Shown in pieces: positions 38,551 to 47,485 of a DNA stretch of 64,000 bases; positions within the stretch are counted from its first letter, which is position 1; every line of letters begins with the position of its first letter. The notes under the pieces were generated by a model, which saw nothing but the letters and a program-made list of their open reading frames with translations, was not told the DNA's origin and ran no database searches. The DNA is from Sinorhizobium glycinis. GTDB lineage: Bacteria > Pseudomonadota > Alphaproteobacteria > Rhizobiales > Rhizobiaceae. The position numbers and the translations under genes are program-made. Where the stretch lies: assembly GCF_001651865.1 (NCBI RefSeq), contig NZ_LPUX01000050.1, positions 124,492 through 188,491 of the forward strand, in the 5' to 3' direction.

Positions 38551-39843
38551 TTAGATCATGACGATCCAGCCGTGTTTCAACCCTGCATCAAGTGCCGTGC
38601 GCCGCGCGCGAAGAAAGCGTCGCGGGTCGGCGTCGCGGCTCCTTTCACCCGCCAGGGATTTCACCAGTTCGGCGACGGATTCCAGATTGTGCACCGTCCG
38701 AAATTCGTCGACATGCGGCAGCATCGCCCGGACGCCGCGCGCCCGCGCCTCGAAGCCCGCGAAGCGGAGCAGCGGATTGAGCCAGATCAATCGGCGGCAG
38801 GAGCGATGCAGCCGATCCATCTCGGCCTCGAGCTGCACCGTGTCGTCGCGCTCGAGGCCGTCGGTGATCAACAGGACGATGGCGCCCTGCCCCAGGACGC
38901 GTCGAGACCAACGACGATTGAACTCATGCAGCGTTTCGCCGATGCGGGTGCCGCCCGACCAGTCCTTGACCGCCGCCACGCATTCATCGAGCGCCTCGTC
39001 GGGATCGCGGTTGCGCATCTGGCGGGTGACGTTCGTCAGCCTCGTGCCGAACAGAAAGGTCTGGACGCGGTGCCGCTGCTCTGTCAGCGCGTGCAGGAAA
39101 TGCAGGAACACGCGCGTATACTGCGTCATCGAGCCCGAAATATCCGCAAGCACGACCAGCGGCGGGTGAATGAGACGCGGTTCCCGGAAACGCGGCAGGA
39201 TGAGCTCGCCGCCGAAGCGCATAGCATCGCGCATGGTGGCGCGCGGGTCGATCCGAATGGGTCGATGGGATGGTCGAAAGCGCCGCGTCTTGACCCGGTC
39301 GAGCGGCAAGAGCAGCGATGACATCGCGCTCCGCGCCTCCGCGATTTCTGCGGCCGTCATCTGGGCGAAATCAGCCTTGCGAAAGAGCTCCCGGCCCGAC
39401 GCGGTGTAGCGCGCGTCGATTTCTATTTCCTGCTCCTCACGAGACGGCCGAGTGTCGTCCCGTCCGCTGAGGAGCGCTTCGGCGAGACGCGCCTCGCCTG
39501 CACGGCGCGGCCGATCTTCTCTTGCGCGTGCCGGCGCGACGGGTGACAGCAGCGCGATCATCCTGCGGACGAGATCGCGCTTGCGCCAGAACAGTCGAAA
39601 CGCTTCATCAAAGAGCGGCTGGTCCTCGTGCCTCTTCACCAGCGTGCATTGAAGTGCGGCGTAGAACTCACGGCGGGACCCGATGCCGATTGCGCCGACG
39701 GCTTGAATGGCATCCGCGATCGCACCGGGGCCGATCCTCATGCCTGCCCTGCGCAGCGCCCGGGCGAAGAAGACGATGTTGTCCGAAAACCGCCCGCTCT
39801 CCGGCTGCTGGTTGACGCTGTCGGCATCAGGCTCGCCGGTCAT
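38551..39843 (-). CDS. CoxE-like VWA-domain protein
   Basis: 430 aa. N-terminal region FFARALRRAGMRIGPGAIADAIQAV and a C-terminal VWA domain with MIDAS motif DISGSMT (~residue 244), WSGGTRIGETLHEF and LLITDGLERDD. This is the CoxE family (VWA_CoxE). In Oligotropha, CoxD and CoxE act with CoxF to build the [CuSMoO2] site of CO dehydrogenase; related pairs occur with other Mo hydroxylases. The ATG overlaps the stop of the AAA partner (ATGA), supporting a MoxR-VWA chaperone pair. Confidence 0.93.
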   Translation of the reverse strand: MTGEPDADSVNQQPESGRFSDNIVFFARALRRAGMRIGPGAIADAIQAVGAIGIGSRREFYAALQCTLVKRHEDQPLFDEAFRLFWRKRDLVRRMIALLSPVAPARAREDRPRRAGEARLAEALLSGRDDTRPSREEQEIEIDARYTASGRELFRKADFAQMTAAEIAEARSAMSSLLLPLDRVKTRRFRPSHRPIRIDPRATMRDAMRFGGELILPRFREPRLIHPPLVVLADISGSMTQYTRVFLHFLHALTEQRHRVQTFLFGTRLTNVTRQMRNRDPDEALDECVAAVKDWSGGTRIGETLHEFNRRWSRRVLGQGAIVLLITDGLERDDTVQLEAEMDRLHRSCRRLIWLNPLLRFAGFEARARGVRAMLPHVDEFRTVHNLESVAELVKSLAGERSRDADPRRFLRARRTALDAGLKHGWIVMI

Positions 39844-40778
39844 GGCGTCAGCCCTGCGCCCGTAAGCTCGCGCTTGACCTCTTCAAGCAACCTGCGCCCC
39901 TCGATACCCTCTATCCGGGCAATGTCATCCTGGTATTTGAGGAGCGTGCCGAGCGTATCCGCCAGCGTCTCGGGATCGAGCGCGAGCGCATCGAGCTCGG
40001 TCAGAGCCGTCGCCCAGTCGATCGTCTCGGCGACACCGGGGTTCTTGAAGAGATCGACCGTCCGGAGTTTCTGGACATAGGCGACGATCTCCCGAGAGAG
40101 GGTCGCGTTGCATCCCGGCACCTTGCGCCGGATGATCTCGAGCTCCTGCGCCGCATTCGGGTAGTCGACCCAATGATAGAGGCAGCGGCGCTTCAAGGCG
40201 TCGTGAATCTCGCGCGTACGATTGGTGGTGATAATGACGATCGGCGGTTCGTCCGCCCGGATCGTCCCAAGTTCGGGAATGGTCACCTGGAAATCGGAAA
40301 GAACCTCGAGGAGAAAGGCCTCGAAGGCCTCGTCGGTCCGGTCGAGCTCGTCGATCAGAAACACCGGCGCACGGCCGACACTCGCCGAAATCGCCTGAAG
40401 CACCGGGCGGCGGATGAGGAACCGCTCGGAGAAGATATCGCTTTCGATCCTTTGCCGGTCGACCATGCCGGCTGCCTCCGAAAGGCGGATCTCCAGCATT
40501 TGCGCCGGGTAGTTCCATTCATAGACCGCAGATGCGACGTCAAGGCCCTCGTAGCATTGCAGGCGGATCAGCGGCCGATCGAGCGAGCGTGCGAGCACCT
40601 TGGCGATCTCGGTCTTGCCGACACCCGCCTCTCCTTCGAGGAAGAGTGGGCGCTTCATCCTGAGGGCAAGGAAAAGAACCGTCGCGAGGGCGGTACCGGC
40701 GAGATAGTTCTCCGCCTCCAGCAGTGCCATCGTCTCGTCGATGGACTGCGGCATCCTGCCTGTCTCATGACTCGCCAT
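39840..40778 (-). CDS. CoxD-like MoxR-family AAA+ ATPase
   Basis: 312 aa from ATG 40778 with GAGGAG upstream; a GTG six bases earlier is possible. AAA+ landmarks: Walker A GEAGVGKTE (~49-57), LQCYEGLDVASAVYEWNY, Walker B FLIDELDRTDEAFEAFLLEVLSDFQVT, sensor 1 IITTNRTREIHDALKRRCLYHW. This is the CoxD/MoxR group that works with CoxE VWA proteins as maturation chaperones. Upstream of coxE-like and downstream of the flavin reductase by 23 bp. Confidence 0.93.
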   Translation of the reverse strand: MASHETGRMPQSIDETMALLEAENYLAGTALATVLFLALRMKRPLFLEGEAGVGKTEIAKVLARSLDRPLIRLQCYEGLDVASAVYEWNYPAQMLEIRLSEAAGMVDRQRIESDIFSERFLIRRPVLQAISASVGRAPVFLIDELDRTDEAFEAFLLEVLSDFQVTIPELGTIRADEPPIVIITTNRTREIHDALKRRCLYHWVDYPNAAQELEIIRRKVPGCNATLSREIVAYVQKLRTVDLFKNPGVAETIDWATALTELDALALDPETLADTLGTLLKYQDDIARIEGIEGRRLLEEVKRELTGAGLTP

Positions 40779-40801
40779 ATTCACTCCTCTGTCGAGGAAA
40801 A

Positions 40802-41329
40802 TTATAGCGTGCGGTATCCCCGGTCCACATAAATGAGCGGTGGTGCCTTTTCACCGATTCGCACGTCGACCACTTCGCCGAAGAGGACCGCGTGGGTGGC
40901 CATGATCTTCACTTCGATCAGACGGCAGTCGAAGGCGGCGATGGCGTCAACGAGAATCGGCGCCCCGGTCGCAAGCTGCGTCCAACGGCCGAGCGAAAAC
41001 CGGTGTTCCATATCGAGCTGGTCGCGTCCGGAAAAGGCGTGCGCCAGCGCGATATGCTGACGACCGAGGACGTTCAGCCCGAAGCTGTCGCCTCGCAAAA
41101 AGATATCGTTGCGGGGATTTGCGGCATTGAGGCAGGCGAGAATTGTCGGAGGTTCGTCCGACACCGAACAAGAGGCAGTGATGGTGACCCCGCGCCGCTC
41201 GGCACTATCCGCCGCGGTGATCAACTGCACGTGATGAGACAAGCGGCTCATCGTATCGCGATAGCTTATCGGGTCCAGCCGGGTCTTCTCCAACACATCA
41301 CGCTCCGGATCGGTATCTCGCACATACAT
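40802..41329 (-). CDS. Flavin reductase domain (FMN-binding) protein
   Basis: 175 aa from ATG 41329 (MYVRDTDPER); the longer frame to 41392 lacks similarity. Flavin reductase-like split-barrel: MSRLSHHVQLITAADSAERRGVTITASCSVSDEPPTILACLN, then NDIFLRGDSFGLNVLGRQHIALAHAFSGRD and HAVLFGEVVDVRIGEKAPPLIYVDRGYR. Such proteins supply reduced FMN to monooxygenases. It lies 23 bp before the CoxD-like gene and appears to head the maturation operon, but its role there is unexplained. No monooxygenase partner is visible nearby. Confidence 0.85.
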   Translation of the reverse strand: MYVRDTDPERDVLEKTRLDPISYRDTMSRLSHHVQLITAADSAERRGVTITASCSVSDEPPTILACLNAANPRNDIFLRGDSFGLNVLGRQHIALAHAFSGRDQLDMEHRFSLGRWTQLATGAPILVDAIAAFDCRLIEVKIMATHAVLFGEVVDVRIGEKAPPLIYVDRGYRTL

Positions 41330-41462
41330 AGACTGTCGCGAAAAATATGAAACTGGGCCGACCGAGATTCTTGCCGATGCGCGAACGCCCATGGCGCAGA
41401 TCGGGGGATGGCCGTTCCTGCCCTATCTTTTCCTTTGACGAGTTGTGCCACTTCCTTAAAAC

Positions 41463-42575
41463 ATGCATGCGATAGCGGGTAAAAACATGCTTAAATCAAT
41501 TGGTACGACCCTTATTGTCGCCGCACTGACGCTGCCCTCCCCAGCGCTGGCGGCCGGCCTGAAGGTTGCGGTTGTCGCTCCCGCGGATGGTCCCTTCGCC
41601 GTGCTCGGGAAACAGATCACCGATGGCGCCGCCTTTCAGGCAGCCGATCGGGGAAGCGAAATCATTCCCGTTGCAGAAAGCTGCGATCCGGCCGGCGGTG
41701 AGGCCCTGACGAAGGCTCTGCTCGCCAGCGGCGCCGAGGCTGCAATCGGCTTTCTCTGCACCGAGAGCCTGGAAGCGGCGCTGCCTGCCCTCGCCGAAGC
41801 GGAAATCCCCGCCATCACGCTCAGCGTGCGCTCGGATATCCTGATGGAGGATGCCCTCAAGAAGAAATGGCCGCTCTTTCGCCTGGCGCCGAGCGGCAAG
41901 GCCGAGGCCGCCGCGATCACCGACGCCATCGTGACGCATTGGAGGGACAAGCCGCTGGCGCTCATCGACGACGGAACGATCCATAGCCGTGAACTTGTCG
42001 AAAGCGTCCGCAACGCCCTGGCCGAGATCGGCATCACCCCGGTCTTCACCGACACCTACCGCCCGGCGCAGGAACAGCAGGTGAGCCTCGTTCGACGCCT
42101 CGCAAAAAGCGGGGCGACACATGTGTTCACCGGCGGCGACCGCAACGATACCGCCGTCATCGCCCGCGACGCCAAAGCGGAGAATGTTCCGCTAACACTG
42201 CTTGGCGGCGATACGCTTAACGCCGCGGATCTTGACGTGCCGCTCGAGAACGGCGTGCTTGCCGTCACTGTCGCCAATGCGGCCCGGTCGAGCGAGGCAG
42301 CGCCGACCGTCACGGCGATGCGCTCCGCCGGCATTGAACCGGATGGTTACGTACTCCCGGCCTTTGCAGCGATGTCGCTTCTCGAGCAGGCGAAGGATCA
42401 AGCGGAAAAGGATGACGAAGCCATCCTGGACGCTCTGCTGAAGGGCCCTTACGCGACCGTCCTCGGGCCGATCCGCTTCAACAGCGCACATGAACGGACC
42501 GAGAGCCCCTATAGGCTGATGCAATGGCAGGATGGCCGTTTCGCTGCCGCCACGGAAATAGGCAAGTCCGAGTGA
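41463..42575 (+). CDS. Periplasmic binding protein, branched-chain amino acid ABC type (LivK-like)
   Basis: 370 aa. Starts at ATG 41463 or 41487 (MLKSIGTT). Signal peptide TLIVAALTLPSPALAA, then a type I periplasmic binding fold: KVAVVAPADGPFAVLGKQITDGAAFQA, GFLCTESLEAALPALAEAEIPAITLSVR, THVFTGGDRNDTAVIARDAK, DGYVLPAFAAMSLLEQA, and a C-terminal LGPIRFNSAHERTESPYRLMQW. No permease or ATPase genes adjoin. Its TGA overlaps the ATG of a P1-family peptidase (TGATG), which suggests that this pair, not a transporter, is the functional unit. Confidence 0.88.
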   Translation: MHAIAGKNMLKSIGTTLIVAALTLPSPALAAGLKVAVVAPADGPFAVLGKQITDGAAFQAADRGSEIIPVAESCDPAGGEALTKALLASGAEAAIGFLCTESLEAALPALAEAEIPAITLSVRSDILMEDALKKKWPLFRLAPSGKAEAAAITDAIVTHWRDKPLALIDDGTIHSRELVESVRNALAEIGITPVFTDTYRPAQEQQVSLVRRLAKSGATHVFTGGDRNDTAVIARDAKAENVPLTLLGGDTLNAADLDVPLENGVLAVTVANAARSSEAAPTVTAMRSAGIEPDGYVLPAFAAMSLLEQAKDQAEKDDEAILDALLKGPYATVLGPIRFNSAHERTESPYRLMQWQDGRFAAATEIGKSE

Positions 42576-43582
42576 TGCGCAAGGGACCGACCAACCTGAT
42601 CACCGATGTGGCCGGGATCCTGGTCGGAAACGCCGAGGATCACCGGCTGAAATCCGGCGTCACGGCGGTGCTCTGCGATCCGCCGGCCACTGCCTCGGTT
42701 CAGGTTCTCGGCGGCGCACCGGGGACCCGCGAGACCGACCTGCTCGCCCCGCACAATACGGTCCAGGCCGTCGACGCGATCGTGCTCTCCGGCGGCTCCG
42801 CCTTCGGCCTGGACGCGGCCGCTGGCGTGCAGGCGGCGCTGCGCGAGATGGGCCGCGGCTTTCCCGTCGGTCCCCATCGGATTCCGATCGTTCCGGCGGC
42901 GATCCTCTTCGACCTCATGAATGGCGGCGACAAGGCCTGGGGGCAATTTTCACCCTACCGCGAACTCGGCTATGCCGCGGCACGTGCCGCGGCCAAGACT
43001 TTCACGACCGGCAGCGCCGGAGCCGGAACAGGAGCACTCACGGCTACGCTCAAGGGCGGCCTCGGTTCCGCATCGACGGTCCTTGCAAACGGCGTCACAG
43101 TCGGCGCCCTTGTCGCTGTGAACGCGCTCGGCTCTGCAACCATCGGCGACACGCGCCATTTCTGGGCCGCCCCCTTCGAACTGGATGGCGAGTTCGGCGG
43201 GCTTGGGATGCCGTCTCCCTGGCCGCAGGATGCGGCGCGGCCGCGGGTCAAATTCCGCGAGCCTCAGGCGGCAAACGCCAACACGACCATTGCCGTCATC
43301 GCCACCGACGCGGTTCTCCCGAAGGCCGAGGCGAAACGCCTGGCAATTGCCGCCCATGACGGCTTCTCCCGAGCGCTATGGCCATCCCATACGCCGCTCG
43401 ACGGCGATCTGGTGTTTGCGCTCTCGACGGGCGCCAGCGGCAAGAAACTGCTCCTTGAGGATTTCATCGATCTCAGCGCCGCGGCGGCGGCAACAATGGC
43501 ACGGGCGATCGCCCGGGGCGTGCATGATGCCGTGGCGGCCGCGGGCGATCCCAGGCCGGCCTGGTCGGCATTGCCAGGTTAG
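42575..43582 (+). CDS. P1-family peptidase (DmpA/S58-like N-terminal nucleophile hydrolase)
   Basis: 335 aa from ATG 42575, overlapping the preceding stop. Family features: [82 protein letters not shown], then [11 protein letters not shown] and, late, [35 protein letters not shown]. DmpA-like enzymes are self-cleaving aminopeptidases or amidases; the exact nucleophile cannot be fixed by eye. Overlap with the binding-protein gene hints at peptide or beta-amino acid amide use. Confidence 0.88.
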   Translation: MRKGPTNLITDVAGILVGNAEDHRLKSGVTAVLCDPPATASVQVLGGAPGTRETDLLAPHNTVQAVDAIVLSGGSAFGLDAAAGVQAALREMGRGFPVGPHRIPIVPAAILFDLMNGGDKAWGQFSPYRELGYAAARAAAKTFTTGSAGAGTGALTATLKGGLGSASTVLANGVTVGALVAVNALGSATIGDTRHFWAAPFELDGEFGGLGMPSPWPQDAARPRVKFREPQAANANTTIAVIATDAVLPKAEAKRLAIAAHDGFSRALWPSHTPLDGDLVFALSTGASGKKLLLEDFIDLSAAAAATMARAIARGVHDAVAAAGDPRPAWSALPG

Positions 43583-43655
43583 CCGAGGCCCGCCATCGCA
43601 TGTTGTTCGCGCGGTCGCGGGATGCTATGGGCGCGGCAAAGACCGGAGGCTGTTC

Positions 43656-44330
43656 ATGACCCACCCCATTCGCATTGCCCCATCGATCCTGGCGGCCAAC
43701 TTCTCCAAGCTCGGCCAGGAGGTCCGCGATGTCGTGGACGCCGGCGCGGATTGGATCCACCTCGACGTCATGGACGGGCATTTCGTGCCGAACATCACCT
43801 TCGGGCCGGACGTCATCAAGTCGCTGCGCTCCTACACGGACGCGACGTTCGATTGCCACCTGATGATCGCGCCGGCCGATCCCTTTCTCGAAGCCTTTGC
43901 CAAGGCCGGCTGCGATATCCTCACCGTCCATGCCGAAGCTGGCCCGCATCTGCACCGTTCCCTGCAGAGCGTGAAGGCACTCGGCAAGAAGGCCGGCGTC
44001 TCGCTCAATCCTGCGACGCCCGAAAGCGCGCTCGAATACGTCCTCGACACCGTAGATCTCATTCTGGTGATGACCGTCAATCCGGGCTTCGGCGGCCAGA
44101 AGTTCATCGCGGCAATGGAAGAGAAGATCCGCCGCATCAAGGCAATGGTCGGCGACCGGCCGATCGAGATCGAGGTGGACGGCGGAATCACGCCCGAAAC
44201 CGCTGGCATCGTCGCCGGGGCTGGGGCCAATGTGCTGGTCGCCGGCTCGGCCATTTTCAAGGGCGGCTCCGTCGAGGCCTACCGCACCGCCATCGAGGCG
44301 ATCCGCACGCCGGCCGAGAAAGGGCGCTGA
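43656..44330 (+). CDS. rpe: Ribulose-phosphate 3-epimerase
   Basis: 224 aa from ATG 43656 with CCGGAGG upstream. Interconverts ribulose-5-P and xylulose-5-P in the pentose phosphate/Calvin pathways. TIM-barrel signatures are [34 protein letters not shown] with active-site Asp, [16 protein letters not shown], and EVDGGI with the second catalytic Asp. Its TGA overlaps the next gene's ATG. Confidence 0.96.
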   Translation: MTHPIRIAPSILAANFSKLGQEVRDVVDAGADWIHLDVMDGHFVPNITFGPDVIKSLRSYTDATFDCHLMIAPADPFLEAFAKAGCDILTVHAEAGPHLHRSLQSVKALGKKAGVSLNPATPESALEYVLDTVDLILVMTVNPGFGGQKFIAAMEEKIRRIKAMVGDRPIEIEVDGGITPETAGIVAGAGANVLVAGSAIFKGGSVEAYRTAIEAIRTPAEKGR

Positions 44331-45073
44331 TGAACGCGTGGGCGGCGATCGCGACTGCAGTCCTGATCGCAACGGCGATTGCCGCGCCGCCTGCGATCGC
44401 CGGCGATTATGCCAGTTTTCAGCCGATCGGCTTTTCTTCGGACGGCAAGGTCTTCGCCTTCGAGGAATATGGCATTCAGGACGGCTCCGGCTTTCCCTAT
44501 TCAACTATATACGTCCTTGACACTCAGGCCGACACGTTCCTGCCAGGTGCGCCTGTGCGGGCGCGCGTCGAGGAGGATGGCGGCGCCTTGGCGAAAGCCC
44601 GCCATGATGCGCGTCGGCGGGCGGCACCGCTGATCGACGCCTACCGGCTTCTCGACACCCCGGGACTGCTCGCCGCCTACAATCCCGTGACGGAGCCGGA
44701 CGCAGCTGATCACAGGCTGAAATACGATGCATTTCCCGCCGACGCGGCGTTTCGAAAGACTTACGAGCTCGAACTCGAGGAGAAGAGTTTCGAACCCGAG
44801 GGGATCTGCAAGGATCTCCTGAAAGAGGTCAAAGGCTTCCGCCTCGTGATGACCGAGAAAGCCGGACAGCCCGTGTCCGACGTACTGCAGGATGATGACC
44901 GCATTCCGGAAAGCCGCCACTGCCCGACCGGCTATCGCATCGGCGGCGTGGTGACTCACGTCAACGATGACGGCTCGCAAGTCCATGTCGTCATGGTCTT
45001 GGTCAAATCGCTCGGCTTCGAGTGTACGACTGACGGCCGCTGGATCGCGGTGCCAACCTGGCCTGGACGATGA
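44330..45073 (+). CDS. DUF2259 predicted secreted protein
   Basis: 247 aa. A signal peptide (AIATAVLIATAIAAPPAIAG) precedes DYASFQPIGFSSDGKVFAFEEYGIQDGSGFPYSTIYVLDT, the start of DUF2259, and the domain runs to CPTGYRIGGVVTHVNDDGSQVHVVMVLVKSLGFECTTDGRW. Four cysteines in the mature part may form disulfides. Function is unknown. Translationally coupled both to rpe (TGATG) and to the next membrane protein (ATGA), an arrangement often kept in rhizobia. Confidence 0.85.
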   Translation: MNAWAAIATAVLIATAIAAPPAIAGDYASFQPIGFSSDGKVFAFEEYGIQDGSGFPYSTIYVLDTQADTFLPGAPVRARVEEDGGALAKARHDARRRAAPLIDAYRLLDTPGLLAAYNPVTEPDAADHRLKYDAFPADAAFRKTYELELEEKSFEPEGICKDLLKEVKGFRLVMTEKAGQPVSDVLQDDDRIPESRHCPTGYRIGGVVTHVNDDGSQVHVVMVLVKSLGFECTTDGRWIAVPTWPGR

Positions 45074-45609
45074 AGAAACAGCCGGCCTCGCGCAGGCGCG
45101 TCGTCGATCCCACCAGCTCTCCGAGACGCGGGCGCCTCCTTCGTGCCATACCGTCGTGGCGGGAAACATTGCTCGGTGGTCCTGCCTGGGCTCTGACGAT
45201 GGCCTCTTCCGCCTGGTACGCGCTCTGGCTGCGCGAGCATGACGCGACTTTCCACCTGGAAAGCATCCTGCTTCTCTTCGCCTCGGGCGGCCTCATCGCC
45301 TGGCCCCTTTCGCTTTTCGCGGGCCGCTGCATGGCGCAGGATCGCGCCGTTGAAACACGCTTTGCCGCCTATCTCCTGTGCCTGATTGCCGGAACCGTCG
45401 GGGTAACGGCGCTGCTCTTTGCCCTCGATTATCGTATCTTCTATTCGCAGTGGCATGCCGCGACCGGCTCGCGCATCTGGTTCTACCAGGCGCTGTTCAC
45501 TTCCCTCTCCGCGTACTATCAGTTCCTGGTGCTGGGGGTCAGGCTATACCTGCCCATCGGGGCTGTCGCCCTCCTGTTGGCAACCCTGGGGCTGGTGCGT
45601 CCGCAATAA
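45070..45609 (+). CDS. Hypothetical membrane protein, about four transmembrane helices
   Basis: 179 aa starting in the overlap with the DUF2259 stop. An Arg-rich N-terminus (ASRRRVVDPTSSPRRGRLLR) is followed by hydrophobic segments near residues 37-52, 65-83, 98-117 and 145-173. No recognised domain. It probably resides in the inner membrane with the basic tail in the cytoplasm. Cotranscribed with rpe and the DUF2259 gene. Confidence 0.75.
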   Translation: MKKQPASRRRVVDPTSSPRRGRLLRAIPSWRETLLGGPAWALTMASSAWYALWLREHDATFHLESILLLFASGGLIAWPLSLFAGRCMAQDRAVETRFAAYLLCLIAGTVGVTALLFALDYRIFYSQWHAATGSRIWFYQALFTSLSAYYQFLVLGVRLYLPIGAVALLLATLGLVRPQ

Positions 45610-45678
45610 CGTTGAGCTTCCGTCCCATCTTTGCTAGAGGCACAGCCATCCTCCACTGACGATGAAAGCATAGAGCCC

Positions 45679-46986
45679 ATGATCCCCCGCTACTCCCGGC
45701 CGGAAATGGTGGCCATCTGGTCGCCGGAAACGAAGTTCCGCATCTGGTTCGAGATCGAGGCACACGCCTGCGACGCGCTGGCCGAAATCGGTGTGATCCC
45801 CAAGGAAGCGGCCAAGACCATCTGGGAAAAGGGCGGCGCGGCTGAGTTCGATGTGGCACGCATCGACGAAATCGAAGCGGTCACCAAGCACGACGTCATC
45901 GCCTTCCTCACCCATCTTGCCGAATTCGTCGGCCCTGACAGCCGCTTCGTGCATCAGGGCATGACCTCGTCCGACGTGCTCGACACCTGCTTCAACGTGC
46001 AGCTCGTGCGTGCCACGGATCTCCTGCTCGCCGATCTCGACAGGCTGCTCGAGGCGCTGAAGCGCCGCGCCTTCGAACACAAGGACACGGTGACCATCGG
46101 CCGCTCGCACGGCATCCATGCGGAGCCGACGACATTCGGCGTCAAGCTGGCGCTTGCCTATGCGGAATTCGATCGCTGCAAAGAGCGTCTTCTCGCCGCC
46201 CGCGAAGAGATCGCGACCTGCGCGATTTCCGGTGCCGTCGGCACCTTCGCCAATATCGATCCGCGCGTCGAGGAACATGTTGCCCAGGCCCTCGGCCTGA
46301 AGCCTGAGCCGGTCTCCACGCAGGTGATCCCGCGCGACCGCCATGCCATGTACTTCGCCACGCTCGGGGTCATCGCCTCTTCAATCGAACGTCTTGCGAC
46401 GGAAATTCGCCACCTGCAGCGAACCGAGGTGCTTGAAGCAGAGGAATATTTCTCGCCCGGCCAGAAGGGCTCCTCCGCGATGCCCCACAAGCGCAATCCG
46501 GTGCTGACGGAAAACCTGACGGGCCTTGCCCGCATGGTCCGCGCTTTCGTCGTTCCGGCGATGGAAAACGTTGCCCTCTGGCATGAACGCGACATTTCGC
46601 ATTCCTCAGTCGAAAGGATGATCGGACCGGATGCGACGGTGACGCTCGATTTCGCCCTGGCGCGGCTGACCGGCGTCGTCGACAAGCTCCTCGTCTACCC
46701 GGACAACATGATGAAGAACCTGAACAAGTTCCGCGGACTGGTTCATTCGCAGCGCGTATTGCTCGCCCTCACCCAGGCCGGCGTCTCTCGCGAGGACGCC
46801 TATCGGCTCGTTCAGCGCAACGCCATGAAGGTGTGGGAAGAAGGCAAGGATTTCCTGGAGGAACTGCTGGCGGACCGGGAAGTCCGCGTGGCGCTCTCCG
46901 AAGAGGATATCCGCGAGAAGTTCGATCTCGGCTATCACACCAAGCACGTCGACACGATTTTCCGCCGGGTTTTCGGCAGGGTCTGA
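45679..46986 (+). CDS. purB: Adenylosuccinate lyase
   Basis: 435 aa from ATG 45679 (MIPRYSRPEM). Catalyses two steps of purine synthesis: SAICAR to AICAR and adenylosuccinate to AMP. Fumarase-superfamily signatures are TSSDVLDTCFNVQL, TIGRSHGIHAEPTTFG and the signature loop GSSAMPHKRNPV with catalytic Ser. It belongs to the shorter PurB class. It sits ~10 kb before purC-purS-purQ with unrelated genes between. Confidence 0.97.
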   Translation: MIPRYSRPEMVAIWSPETKFRIWFEIEAHACDALAEIGVIPKEAAKTIWEKGGAAEFDVARIDEIEAVTKHDVIAFLTHLAEFVGPDSRFVHQGMTSSDVLDTCFNVQLVRATDLLLADLDRLLEALKRRAFEHKDTVTIGRSHGIHAEPTTFGVKLALAYAEFDRCKERLLAAREEIATCAISGAVGTFANIDPRVEEHVAQALGLKPEPVSTQVIPRDRHAMYFATLGVIASSIERLATEIRHLQRTEVLEAEEYFSPGQKGSSAMPHKRNPVLTENLTGLARMVRAFVVPAMENVALWHERDISHSSVERMIGPDATVTLDFALARLTGVVDKLLVYPDNMMKNLNKFRGLVHSQRVLLALTQAGVSREDAYRLVQRNAMKVWEEGKDFLEELLADREVRVALSEEDIREKFDLGYHTKHVDTIFRRVFGRV

Positions 46987-47132
46987 GCCGCACTCTTCGA
47001 GTGCCAATCGAACGCCAAGAATGGAATCGAGCCGTATTTGAGCGCTTGCTTCAAATACCGGCGATTTCATTAAAAGCTCCTTCAGCGCCCTCATGGAATC
47101 TGAGCCTGTAACAATCAGGTGTCGAGGAAGCC

Positions 47133-47438
47133 ATGGCGATTAGGGAGAGCGTTCAGCGCGCATCCGCGCGTGACGAGACGAAGATTACCGGCACGGTCAC
47201 CTGCAAGACCGGGTCCAGCAACGGCGTCGTGAAGGATCTTTCCGACGAGAGAATCTGTTTTCAGCTGCTGTTCGACATCGGTGCCCGCATGGGCCAGGAA
47301 GTGACGATCCGCAGCGAGGAGCTCGGCTTTCTTACCGGGATGGTGCGCTGGAGCCGCGGCGACAGGATCGGCATCAGACTCAATCTGTCATCGAATACGG
47401 CGGCGCAAATCTCGTCCTACTACAAATTTTTCCGATAG
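47133..47438 (+). CDS. PilZ-domain protein
   Basis: 101 aa single-domain protein. RxxxR is present (RASAR, residues ~9-13), but the second c-di-GMP motif, normally (D/N)xSxxG, reads DLSDER with the glycine replaced by arginine. It continues with VRWSRGDRIGIRLNL as in other small rhizobial PilZ proteins. If c-di-GMP binding is kept, it is a receptor; the substitution makes that uncertain. Followed directly by a strong bidirectional terminator. Confidence 0.82.
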   Translation: MAIRESVQRASARDETKITGTVTCKTGSSNGVVKDLSDERICFQLLFDIGARMGQEVTIRSEELGFLTGMVRWSRGDRIGIRLNLSSNTAAQISSYYKFFR

Positions 47439-47440
47439 CC

Positions 47441-47482
47441 GAAGCACGACGGCCGGCCGAATGGCTGGCCGTCGTGCTTTGT
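47441..47482. terminator. Bidirectional terminator between PilZ and DUF2189 genes
   Basis: A 17-bp near-perfect stem starting AAGCACGACGGCC (47442) pairs with GGCCGTCGTGCTT (ending 47479) around GAAT, followed by TGTCG on plus and by CGGCTATC on minus. The long stem suits convergent genes. Confidence 0.7.
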
Positions 47483-47485
47483 CGT

